Below are positions 8,799 through 16,823 of a stretch of DNA of 64,000 nucleotides, piece after piece. The stretch covers positions 372,001 through 436,000 of the forward strand of contig NZ_JAMWYS010000024.1 of the NCBI RefSeq assembly GCF_023914155.1, read 5' to 3'. The notes beneath the pieces are model-generated. The model saw nothing but the letters and a program-made list of their open reading frames with translations, did not search any database and was not told where the DNA came from. Source of the DNA: Solitalea agri (lineage in GTDB: Bacteria > Bacteroidota > Bacteroidia > Sphingobacteriales > Sphingobacteriaceae). Numbering within the stretch: position 1 is the stretch's first letter; every line of letters begins with the position of its first letter. The position numbers and the translations under genes are program-made.

Positions 8799-9497
8799 TT
8801 AATCAGTGAACTTATACCCAACCCCTCTTATCGAATGAAAGTAACGAGGTTCTTTGGGGTTCGGTTCAAAATATTTACGAAAAGAGAGGATAAAATTATC
8901 AATGGTTCGGGTAGATGGAAATACGTCATAATTCCAAACCGTTTCAAGTATCTGCTCTCGAGAAACAACTTCACCTTTGCGCTCGATCAATAATTTCAAG
9001 AGCATTACTTCCTTTTTGGTAAGCATGGTAGTGATTCCATCATCGGTAGTAAGTTCAAAACTGGTAAAATTGATCTCTTTATCGCCAATTTTGTAAGTAT
9101 TTAACGATTTTCCTTCTTCGGTATTTCTAAGACTTCGTTTCACCAAGATCCCTACCCTAAGAATTAATTCTTCGAGGTTAAATGGTTTAGTGAGATAATC
9201 ATCGGCACCTTTTTTTAACCCCATCACACGGTCTTCGCTGGTGTTTTTGGCAGTGAGAAATAAAATAGGCACATCATAATTCTGCAACCTAATCGTCTCA
9301 GCTACCTGAAACCCGTCAATTTCTGGTAACATCACATCCAGCAACACGAGGTTAAAACGCTCTTCCTTGATTAAGCGAAGTGCTTTCTTCCCATCCATAG
9401 CTGTGGTAACATGATAGCCCTCCAGCTCCAGATTTAGTTTAATAGCTTCGAGCAAATGCTCTTCATCTTCAACCAATAATATGCGTGATTGACTCAT
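8799..9497 (-). CDS. OmpR/RprY-type response regulator
   Basis: This 232-residue regulator has an N-terminal receiver domain (about 4-118) and a C-terminal winged-helix DNA-binding domain (about 135-230). The phosphoacceptor is D54 in LVLLDVMLPEIDG; T82 and K104 complete the switch set. The recognition part includes SREQILETVWNYD and RTIDNFILSFRKYF, ending in HSIRGVGYKF. Its presumed partner is the kinase at 10251, from which it is separated by the Uma2 gene. Being embedded in the heme run, it may respond to heme or redox state. That is inference from position only. Confidence 0.93.
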   Translation of the reverse strand: MSQSRILLVEDEEHLLEAIKLNLELEGYHVTTAMDGKKALRLIKEERFNLVLLDVMLPEIDGFQVAETIRLQNYDVPILFLTAKNTSEDRVMGLKKGADDYLTKPFNLEELILRVGILVKRSLRNTEEGKSLNTYKIGDKEINFTSFELTTDDGITTMLTKKEVMLLKLLIERKGEVVSREQILETVWNYDVFPSTRTIDNFILSFRKYFEPNPKEPRYFHSIRGVGYKFTD

Positions 9498-9567
9498 ATG
9501 AGGGATGTTAATTTAAATGCAAGTTTATGAAATTGAATGCCGCTTTTCGGTAATGCGAATGTCATTT

Positions 9568-10173
9568 TTACTCCAGATCTTCAAACAATTCGTTTAAATC
9601 TAAAACAAAGCCGGGCAAAACTGGAGTAATGATTACATCTCCTCCCGTCATCAATTTTGAGGGCTGAAACAAACCATCTACAAGCGTATAAATTAAAAAA
9701 GTTTTATTCTGGGGAGATACGATCCAATATTCTTTTACGCCTGATTCTTCGTAAACTTCGTATTTGTTTTTTAGTTCCTTTGCATTGTTTCCTGGTGATA
9801 GAACCTCCACTACAATATCAGGAGCCCCAACCACACCTTTATCATCTATCTTTTCCGAATCACACACCACACATACATCCGGCTGTACTACTGTAATGAT
9901 ATCTTTATCTTCTTTAGATTTTCTTGGCAAACGAATATCAAAAGGGGCAATAAATACTTTACAAGGCTTATGCTTTAAAAAATTGGAAAGGAAAACATAA
10001 ATAGAACCAGTTAATGTTTGATGCACTCGGTTAGGCGCGGGACTCATTTTAAATATTTTACCTTTTATGAGTTCCAAACGTTCGTCAATAGTCCATTGCA
10101 GATAATCAGCATAAGTATATTGACCACCGTAGGTAAAATCGGGTTCATGCAGTTCGTTTTTCATGCTGTTCAT
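9568..10173 (-). CDS. Uma2 family (DUF820) restriction-endonuclease-fold protein
   Basis: This 201-residue protein has the DUF820/Uma2 layout: an early YTYADYLQWTIDERLELIKG block, SPAPNRVHQ, then QPDVCVVCD (about 115-123), the PD-(D/E)XK core PDIVVEVLSPGN (about 138-149), and YEVYEESGVKEYWIV. Uma2 proteins have a PD-(D/E)XK nuclease fold; their biological role is poorly known. An alternative start (MKNELH) lies three codons in. It is unusual for such a gene to sit between a response regulator and its kinase; it looks like an insertion into an older operon. Confidence 0.85.
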   Translation of the reverse strand: MNSMKNELHEPDFTYGGQYTYADYLQWTIDERLELIKGKIFKMSPAPNRVHQTLTGSIYVFLSNFLKHKPCKVFIAPFDIRLPRKSKEDKDIITVVQPDVCVVCDSEKIDDKGVVGAPDIVVEVLSPGNNAKELKNKYEVYEESGVKEYWIVSPQNKTFLIYTLVDGLFQPSKLMTGGDVIITPVLPGFVLDLNELFEDLE

Positions 10174-10250
10174 TTAAGAAAGATAAGCAAAGTTCTGAAT
10201 GTTCACTGACATTTTACTTCACAAACTCAAAGAAACCAGGCATTTAACCT

Positions 10251-11117
10251 TTAAAAAACGACTTCAAAAACAGTTCCTTGCGGTTGATTATTTTTCACCT
10301 GTATTGAAGCGCCATGATTATCCAAAACCTGCTTTACAATAAAGAGGCCAAGACCGGTTCCTTTTGTTTTGCGCGTATCCTCCTGTCCTACACGATAAAA
10401 CTTATCAAATATCTTCGATTTTTCTTCATCCGTAATTCCCACTCCCTGATCATTCACCATCAATACAGTTCGGTTATTTTTCCTGCAAAGAACAAGATTT
10501 ACTTCTGTGCCTTCATCAGAATATTTAACTGCATTTTCCAAAAGATTAGAAACCACTAAGTCAATGGTAAATTCATCACCAATCATCAATATATCAGGGG
10601 CAATATCAGCCCTTACGATTCTTTTTTGCAGAATACCCTGATGTCGTTGCACCACCTCCTGCACTGCAGCAGATAAATTGAATTGCTCTTTCGGGTAACT
10701 GTATGAGTTGTTTTCAATCTTGGTAGCCATCAACATATTCTCTACTAAATCATCTAAACGCTCAATATCTGTTAATGAATTACGGATAAACGCCTGTTGC
10801 TTTTCTTTATCCAAATCGCGTTTTAAAATAGTTTGAAGATATAATTTGATGGATGCCAAAGGCGACTTTAGTTCGTGGGTAACACTAAGAAGGAAATTTT
10901 TCTGTCGCCGGTTGAGCGCTATTTCATCCTGAATAGAACGCTTAATTGAGTAGGCGCCCCAAAATAGAATAACAACAAAAACAGAAAATTCGCCTACAAC
11001 CATTGAAGTTTTATGTGGTTGCGCATTAATAAGCAGCTGTCCCCACCACATGAGTTGGAAGAGTACATACGCAATCAAAACATAAAATAATGTTAGAGGA
11101 GGAATTTTATGTTTCAT
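10251..11117 (-). CDS. Membrane sensor histidine kinase
   Basis: This 288-residue kinase has two N-terminal membrane helices (about 9-31 and 40-57) joined by only a few residues, so there is almost no periplasmic sensor domain. The DHp helix carries H81 in SVTHELKSPLASIK. The ATP-binding domain shows N195 in NLLENAVKYS, DQGVGI (223-228), FDKFYRV and GTGLGL (253-258). With so small an external loop it probably senses a membrane or cytoplasmic signal. It pairs with the regulator at 8799. A terminator-like hairpin at 11133-11164 separates it from hemL. Confidence 0.93.
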   Translation of the reverse strand: MKHKIPPLTLFYVLIAYVLFQLMWWGQLLINAQPHKTSMVVGEFSVFVVILFWGAYSIKRSIQDEIALNRRQKNFLLSVTHELKSPLASIKLYLQTILKRDLDKEKQQAFIRNSLTDIERLDDLVENMLMATKIENNSYSYPKEQFNLSAAVQEVVQRHQGILQKRIVRADIAPDILMIGDEFTIDLVVSNLLENAVKYSDEGTEVNLVLCRKNNRTVLMVNDQGVGITDEEKSKIFDKFYRVGQEDTRKTKGTGLGLFIVKQVLDNHGASIQVKNNQPQGTVFEVVF

Positions 11118-11132
11118 CTTTTTAAAAAGATC

Positions 11133-11164
11133 ATGAATGGGGAGATTAGAGTCTCCCCATTCAT
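11133..11164 (-). terminator. Intrinsic terminator-like hairpin after hemL
   Basis: The 13-base perfect arms atgaatggggaga (11133-11145) and tctccccattcat (11152-11164) start right after the hemL stop. On the minus strand a short T-run follows four bases after the stem. It could partly uncouple hemACDBL from the kinase and later genes. Confidence 0.65.
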
Positions 11165-12529
11165 TTATTTATGCTTAAAAGTAATATCTAATGCCTCGAA
11201 AATCGCTCGTTTAGCAACTTCTAAGTCAGTTTTAGTATGAGCAGAGGAAACAAAACCGACTTCATAGCCTGATGGACCAAAGTAAATTCCTCTATTCAAA
11301 CATTCGCGATGGAAAAGTTTGAATTTTTCCATACTGGCAGGGTCTATCTGCGAAGCAGCTTGTGTTTTCTCCAGATCAGTAAAAGCAATCCAGAAGATGG
11401 AACCGATCTGCTGTACCTTCACTTTATAGCTTCTTGCCGAAGCGAAACGCTGAATGGATTCAGCAAACTCCTGTGTTTTGTTGTTCAGATCTTTATAAAA
11501 ACCAGAACGACTAAGTTCGGTTAACTGAGCAATACCTGCAGCCATAGCAATTGGGTTTCCTGATAAAGTTCCCGCCTGATAAACCGGGCCTTCAGGTGAT
11601 ACATTTGCCATTATCTCACGGCTTGCGCCATAAGCCCCAACCGGCATACCTCCACCAATAATTTTACCATAAGTAATAATATCAGGCTGAATCTGGTAAT
11701 ATCCTGCGGCTCCCTCAAAACCTACTCTGAAACCAGAGATAACTTCATCAAAAATTAACAAAGTACCTTCTTTACTGGTAATATCTCGAAGAGCCTGCAA
11801 AAACTCAGGTTCTTGTAGTAATAAACCATTATTAGCCGGAATAGGCTCAATAATTACAGCCGCAATCTGATCTTTATATTCTTTAAAAGCCTGCTTAACG
11901 GCCTCTATATTGTTCAGTTCAACAACGATGGTTTCTTTGGCAAATGATTCAGGAACACCTGCTGAGCTGGTTTCTCCAAAAGTAACCAAACCCGAACCTG
12001 CCTTTACCAATAAGCTATCGATGTGACCATGATAGCAGCCTTCAAATTTTAATATTTTATCACGTTTGGTATATCCTCGGGCTAAACGGATGGCACTCAT
12101 TACGGCCTCTGTACCCGAGCTTACAAAACGAAGTTTTTGTATGTATTTGTTGTTTTTAAGAATCAGTTCGGCTAGCTCATTTTCAATAGCAGTAGGAGCC
12201 CCAAACGACATACCTTTTAAAGCTGTTTCGGCTACCTTTTCACGTATTTTAGAATTGTTATGACCTAAAATCAACGGCCCCCATGAACAGCAGAAATCAA
12301 TAAATTTATTTCCGTCAACGTCCCACAAATAAGCACCATCACCTTTGTCGATAAATAAAGGAGTTCCATAAACCGATTTAAAAGCACGTACCGGTGAATT
12401 TACTCCCCCCGGAAAATACTCTTTTGATTTCTCATATAATTCAGCTGATTTCTCCCTCGAAATATCCGCCTTTCCAGTAGTTGCTACCGGCTGATCAGCT
12501 TCTGAACCTTTCTTAAATAATCCAAACAT
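11165..12529 (-). CDS. hemL: Glutamate-1-semialdehyde 2,1-aminomutase
   Basis: HemL converts glutamate-1-semialdehyde to 5-aminolevulinate using pyridoxal phosphate, the second committed step of the C5 heme route. Recognisable blocks are YFPGGVNSPVRAF (38-50), SSGTEAVMSAIRLARGYT (137-154), LIFDEVISGFRVG (258-270) and the PLP lysine K289 in TYGKIIGGGMPVG. At 454 residues it is slightly long because of an extra ~20-residue N-terminus (MFGLFKKGSEADQPVATTG) before the usual start. An internal start there is not obvious, so the extension is kept. It follows hemB in the heme run. Confidence 0.97.
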   Translation of the reverse strand: MFGLFKKGSEADQPVATTGKADISREKSAELYEKSKEYFPGGVNSPVRAFKSVYGTPLFIDKGDGAYLWDVDGNKFIDFCCSWGPLILGHNNSKIREKVAETALKGMSFGAPTAIENELAELILKNNKYIQKLRFVSSGTEAVMSAIRLARGYTKRDKILKFEGCYHGHIDSLLVKAGSGLVTFGETSSAGVPESFAKETIVVELNNIEAVKQAFKEYKDQIAAVIIEPIPANNGLLLQEPEFLQALRDITSKEGTLLIFDEVISGFRVGFEGAAGYYQIQPDIITYGKIIGGGMPVGAYGASREIMANVSPEGPVYQAGTLSGNPIAMAAGIAQLTELSRSGFYKDLNNKTQEFAESIQRFASARSYKVKVQQIGSIFWIAFTDLEKTQAASQIDPASMEKFKLFHRECLNRGIYFGPSGYEVGFVSSAHTKTDLEVAKRAIFEALDITFKHK

Positions 12530-12626
12530 AAATGAAACGCAAAAATTAAGATGAACTTTGTTTTAAAACGCCTTACCTCGCCAAAACTTATCTCCACTAC
12601 AAATTAAAAGACTAAAATGTCTGTAA

Positions 12627-13595
12627 TTACAGCCATTTGTTGGCAACAATATCGCGGGCATGATACGTAATAATGATGTTAGCTCCTGCACGGGCAAAGG
12701 CATACATATTCTCCATCACCACTTTTTGCTCGTCTACCCATCCTTTTTGAGCGGCAGCTTTAATCATTGAATACTCACCCGATACATTATAACATGCCAC
12801 CGGCAAGTTAGTATTTTGACGCAAATCTCTGATAACATCAAGGTAAGCCAAAGCGGGCTTAACCATTAATACATCTGCTCCTTCCGCTTCATCCAACTCT
12901 GCCTCACGCATTGTTTCTCGTGGATTACGGAAATCCATTTGGTAGGCTTTACGGTCACCTTTGTTTGGAGCCGAATCGGCAGCCTCGCGGAAAGGACCAT
13001 AATAAGCTGACGCAAATTTAATAGAATAAGACATGATGGCCGTATTTACAAATCCATGCTCATCAAGTTTATTGCGCATAGCTTCAATTCGTCCATCCAT
13101 CATATCAGAAGGGGCAACCATATCAGCTCCAGCTTCGGCATGGCTTAACGCCATTTTAGCTAAAACTTCTACAGTTTCATCATTCTGTACATAATCATCT
13201 TTTAAAATACCGCAATGACCATGCGTAGTGTAAGCACAAGTGCAAACATCAGTTGCTACGTATAATTCGTCTTTGAATTTCTCCTTAAGGGCCTTTACAG
13301 CTTTGTAAACTACTGAATCATGTGAATGGGCCGAATGAGCATCCTCACATTTCTCTTCGCCAACACCGAAAAGCAACACCTTATTGATACCCAACTTTAA
13401 GCCTTCTTCAACATCTTTCAATAATGTATCAACTGAAAAATGACTGATCCCCGGCATGGCATCAATCGGATGAACAATGTTATTACCTGGCACCACAAAA
13501 TAAGGGTACATAAACATATCTTTTGAGATACGTGTTTCGGCAATCATTTCTCTGATAACGGAATTTTTTCTTAAACGGCGGGGACGGTACAGCAT
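12627..13595 (-). CDS. hemB: Delta-aminolevulinic acid dehydratase (porphobilinogen synthase)
   Basis: HemB condenses two 5-aminolevulinate molecules to porphobilinogen. The protein has 322 residues. The zinc-type metal site is seen as C118, C120 and C128 in DVCTCAYTTHGHCG. The two Schiff-base lysines are K193 (SYSIKFASAYYGPF) and K246 (LMVKPALAYLD). Length and motif order are normal for a zinc-dependent enzyme. The hemCD gene lies upstream, separated by 78 bases that hold a long inverted repeat. Confidence 0.97.
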   Translation of the reverse strand: MLYRPRRLRKNSVIREMIAETRISKDMFMYPYFVVPGNNIVHPIDAMPGISHFSVDTLLKDVEEGLKLGINKVLLFGVGEEKCEDAHSAHSHDSVVYKAVKALKEKFKDELYVATDVCTCAYTTHGHCGILKDDYVQNDETVEVLAKMALSHAEAGADMVAPSDMMDGRIEAMRNKLDEHGFVNTAIMSYSIKFASAYYGPFREAADSAPNKGDRKAYQMDFRNPRETMREAELDEAEGADVLMVKPALAYLDVIRDLRQNTNLPVACYNVSGEYSMIKAAAQKGWVDEQKVVMENMYAFARAGANIIITYHARDIVANKWL

Positions 13596-13612
13596 AATGA
13601 ATTTCGAATTTA

Positions 13613-13660
13613 GAGTTACGGATTACGAATAATGGTTTTGAAATTCGTAATCCGTAACTC
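13613..13660. repeat. 18-bp perfect inverted repeat between hemCD and hemB
   Basis: The arms gagttacggattacgaat (13613-13630) and attcgtaatccgtaactc (13643-13660) are exact complements around a 12-base loop. Related attacgaat/attcgtaat strings occur at 8720-8755 and 7629-7672 in the same operon. No T-run follows, so it acts as an mRNA hairpin or dispersed repeat rather than a standard terminator. Confidence 0.75.
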
Positions 13661-13673
13661 GGAAAATAACTAA

Positions 13674-15257
13674 TTATAGCAACCCGTAAACGGCTTCTGA
13701 TAAGCCGATTTCGTCGGGTGAATAAGGGATTACATAATTGGTATAGCCAAACTCTTCCAATTTATTTCCGGTTGATTTACCAATGGCTACTACTTTTTGA
13801 TTCATGAAGATCACATTATCATTTGATAAGTAAGCCTCAACATTTGACGGGCTGGTGAACACCAAAATATCAGCCGAAGACTGATTTATTTCTTTTTCCT
13901 TAACTGTTTCGTAAACAGGTAAGTCAATACTATTGATCTTATCAGCTAACTGCACCTGAATGGTACGCAATGAATCTTTGGCTTGCGGGAACAAAACGGT
14001 TTGGTTTTGCACCTTTGGCAATAAACTTTCAGCTACTTCCCTGATATCGCCAGATTCTCCAACAAAATCAGGTACACGATTGAAATGACGCAGTTCATTT
14101 TCTGATCCACGGCCCATTACCCCTATTTTAACTTTTTTAGGGATAACCGGCTCCAAACGGAAGAAGTTTTCAACACCGTTTTTACTGTTAAAGAAAATCC
14201 AATCGACTTGCTTTAAAATGAATGAATCAAACGTGTTAATAATTGGGAAAGTGCGTATTAATGAACGATCCTCAATATCAAGGTTAAACTTCTCTAGCGC
14301 ACGACGTAAGAAGCTTTCTTCTGAAAGTTCACGAGAGATGAACAAGGATTTAACTGTGTTCTTCTCTTTTGTATAATGATCAACAATGTGTTCAGCTAAA
14401 CCTTCTGATGTTTTTGCTCTAAGGAATAATCGTTCCGGAAAATCCTCATCATCTGTGGCTTTGGAAGTCCATACCTCAAATTGTCCGTCTTCTTTCTTGC
14501 AATAAACACCTAATGGCATATGACAACCACCATCGAACATGTTCAATACCTTCCGTTCAACAGAAATGGTTTCGGCCACTTCTTTATTATGTATTTGTTG
14601 CAGAGCCTCAATTAGCTCAAAGTTATTTGAGCGAGTTTGCAGGGCAAGCACTCCTTGTGCCGGAGCAGGAACCATCTCAATAGGATCAATTTCTTCGACA
14701 TGAAACTCACTTAAATCCAGTTGCAAACGATGCACACCAGCTTTTGCCAATATGATTGCATGATAATCACCATCGCGCAATTTTTGAATGCGTGTTGGCA
14801 CATTACCACGTAATTCTTCAAATTCAATATCAGGGCGTAAACTTCTGAATTGTGCTTTCCGACGATTTGATGAGGTACCTACAATGCCGTTATATCTAAC
14901 TGAAAACTGAAGACTTAAGTCAACGCAATCCTTAAGAATGATCAACAATTCTGTCGGATCTTCACGTTCAGAAACGGCAGCAATAGTTAAGCCCTCTGGA
15001 GATTCGGTTGGTAAATCTTTATGTGAGTGGACAGCAAGATCAATATGCCCCTGTAATAACTCATCTTCCAGCTCTTTGGTAAAAAAACCTTTTCCTTCAA
15101 GTTTAGAGAACGACAAATTGAAAAAGTTATCGCCTTGTGTTTTAATAATTTTGATCTCTGATTGCAGTCCAATTGCCTCGAGTCTGGCCTTCACATGGTT
15201 GGCCTGCCACAAAGCAAGATCACTGCCTCTTGAGCCTATAACGATAGTTTTATTCAT
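13674..15257 (-). CDS. hemC: HemC-HemD fusion: hydroxymethylbilane synthase + uroporphyrinogen-III synthase
   Basis: The N-terminal part (about 1-300) is porphobilinogen deaminase: GSRGSDLALWQANHV (8-22), GKGFFTKELEDELL, DLAVHSHKDLPTE (73-85), GTSSNRRKAQ, PAPAQGVLALQ and the dipyrromethane cofactor cysteine C245 in MFDGGCHMPLGVYC. The C-terminal ~220 residues (about 305-527) have the loose two-lobe pattern of uroporphyrinogen-III synthase: KSLFISRELSEESF, WIFFNSKNGVENFF, VFTSPSNVEAYL, VVAIGKSTGNKLEEFGY, ending IPYSPDEIGLSEAV. One polypeptide would make hydroxymethylbilane and close it to uroporphyrinogen III. A normal HemC is ~300 residues, so 527 supports the fusion, and no separate hemD is seen nearby. 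Confidence 0.93.
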   Translation of the reverse strand: MNKTIVIGSRGSDLALWQANHVKARLEAIGLQSEIKIIKTQGDNFFNLSFSKLEGKGFFTKELEDELLQGHIDLAVHSHKDLPTESPEGLTIAAVSEREDPTELLIILKDCVDLSLQFSVRYNGIVGTSSNRRKAQFRSLRPDIEFEELRGNVPTRIQKLRDGDYHAIILAKAGVHRLQLDLSEFHVEEIDPIEMVPAPAQGVLALQTRSNNFELIEALQQIHNKEVAETISVERKVLNMFDGGCHMPLGVYCKKEDGQFEVWTSKATDDEDFPERLFLRAKTSEGLAEHIVDHYTKEKNTVKSLFISRELSEESFLRRALEKFNLDIEDRSLIRTFPIINTFDSFILKQVDWIFFNSKNGVENFFRLEPVIPKKVKIGVMGRGSENELRHFNRVPDFVGESGDIREVAESLLPKVQNQTVLFPQAKDSLRTIQVQLADKINSIDLPVYETVKEKEINQSSADILVFTSPSNVEAYLSNDNVIFMNQKVVAIGKSTGNKLEEFGYTNYVIPYSPDEIGLSEAVYGLL

Positions 15258-15300
15258 GCTATGTAATTAGAGATGTAAAAGCGCAAATCTTTTGTCGTAT

Positions 15301-16533
15301 TTATTGTTGCATCAGAATTTCTTTGGCCATAACCATTGGAACACTGATGTATTTTTTTTCGACGTAATTTAGCACTTTTTCAAGTACCTCGCGCGAATTT
15401 TCATCCAATGCATTGATCTCATCGGCAAATACTGTATCAACAGCCTTTGCTTTGATCTCTTTTATTTTCTCCGGAACCTGACGCATGGCCAGTTCCACTC
15501 TACGTTGTTTTAGAATTGGAATAAACTCGCGGATATTTTCTTCAATAATGGCCTCGGCATACACCAACTCCCCTTTGCGTTCTTCTAAATTACGGTTGGC
15601 AATCTCTTGAATTTGCTCAACTGAAATGAAAGCCGGTGAAAACTGTTCTACAACCTCTGCAGCAGTATCATTTGGAAGAGCCAAATCAACAATCACCTTT
15701 TTATCGGTGGATCCGTTTAACAACCCTTCATAAATTTCTTTAGTAATTACAGGTTCTGTTGCCCCGGTACAAGTAAGAATCACATCAAAGCCACCACGGT
15801 AATTTTTCAACTCTTCTAACGGAAGCGCTTTTGCGCCAATTTCATCAGCTAAAACCTGTGCCTTTGAAAGTGTACGGTTAAATATTACACAATCTTTAAG
15901 ATCATGCTTTTGCAAATATTTCGTTAGTAACTGAATAGTTTCTCCGGCACCAATAATCAAAAATTTGGCATCGAAACCAATATTATGATTGCGCAACATA
16001 CGACAAGCCAATGAAGCTACAGAAACTGGTTTATCAGAGATTTTGGTATTAGTATAAACCTCTTTTGATGCTTTTACCACACTGTTCATTGTTAGGCGCA
16101 TAAAATCGCCCGTTAACCCCCAATCACGGCATTCTTCATACATTTCCCTGATTTGGGCCAATATTTCTTTCTCTCCTACTACTAACGACTCAAGCGAGCA
16201 TGAAATACGCATCAAATGATCTAAAGCCGACACGTTTGAATACATTGCCGCATTAACAGAATAGTAGTCATGCTGCTCGGCAGTAAACTCAGGAAATAAG
16301 AATTTGATTATTTTTTTGGTGAGTGCTGAATCGAGTTCTTTGTCAGTGGTAAAAACAAACTCTACACGGTTACAGGTAGCTATATAAAAAAGTTCGTCGA
16401 AATTAAACTTCTCTTTTAAAGATTTTAAACGAGTTGGACGTGTTTCTTTTTCAAGAACCAAACTTCCAACCTCATCTAACGTACAATTTTTAAATGTATA
16501 AGCAATAACCTTTAGCGCTTTCAAAATAAACAC
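15301..16533 (-). CDS. hemA: Glutamyl-tRNA reductase
   Basis: HemA reduces glutamyl-tRNA to glutamate-1-semialdehyde with NADPH, the usual control point of the C5 pathway. The protein has 410 residues, with the catalytic cysteine C54 in FYIATCNRVEFV, the SLVVGEKEILAQIREMYEEC block, SVASLACRM, the nucleotide-binding FLIIGAGETIQLLTKYL segment and FNRTLSKAQVLA. The dimerisation helix lies near the C-terminus. It is the first gene of the heme run and has a structured leader upstream (16563-16622), a reasonable place for control of the whole run. Confidence 0.96.
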   Translation of the reverse strand: MFILKALKVIAYTFKNCTLDEVGSLVLEKETRPTRLKSLKEKFNFDELFYIATCNRVEFVFTTDKELDSALTKKIIKFLFPEFTAEQHDYYSVNAAMYSNVSALDHLMRISCSLESLVVGEKEILAQIREMYEECRDWGLTGDFMRLTMNSVVKASKEVYTNTKISDKPVSVASLACRMLRNHNIGFDAKFLIIGAGETIQLLTKYLQKHDLKDCVIFNRTLSKAQVLADEIGAKALPLEELKNYRGGFDVILTCTGATEPVITKEIYEGLLNGSTDKKVIVDLALPNDTAAEVVEQFSPAFISVEQIQEIANRNLEERKGELVYAEAIIEENIREFIPILKQRRVELAMRQVPEKIKEIKAKAVDTVFADEINALDENSREVLEKVLNYVEKKYISVPMVMAKEILMQQ

Positions 16534-16562
16534 TTTTAAATAAACCCTTTGCCTAAAATGGC

Positions 16563-16622
16563 GGTGGAAACATCTGATTTCCTCTTATAAATCAGACTGT
16601 CGGTGTAACATGGTTTTCCACC
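16563..16622 (-). promoter_or_regulatory. Structured RNA leader candidate upstream of hemA
   Basis: On the minus strand an outer 8-bp stem (ggtggaaa with tttccacc; 16615-16622 with 16563-16570) encloses an inner perfect 8-bp stem (tctgattt with aaatcaga; 16589-16596 with 16573-16580). The inner stem has an 8-base loop, and 18 bases are unpaired on the 5' side. The element ends 29 bases before the hemA ATG. It is not a family I recognise. A cis-regulatory RNA or a processing/anti-terminator structure is possible. Confidence 0.45.
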
Positions 16623-16823
16623 TTGCAAATATGATGAATCGTGCCTTTTCTTAGTGTCACCTTATTGTAAATCGAATTATTTAGAAAGAATTTAAATAAG
16701 CAACTATACCCTGATTTCTTTTCATAATGATATATAATGATGGCCTAATCTCTAACTTTTTAAGTAATTTATATCCAACTGTATTGAAGGGCGTCTGCCA
16801 ATTATTTTAACACCGTTAACGTA

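Noticed and set aside
14938-15270. 110-codon frame antisense to hemCD
   Set aside because: It lies wholly opposite a strongly supported gene and shows no domain or motif.
16623-16823. tRNA or other known RNA gene in the hemA-bestrophin gap
   Set aside because: No cloverleaf-like pairing or conserved tRNA T-loop sequence could be found; only the leader hairpin at 16563-16622 stands out.
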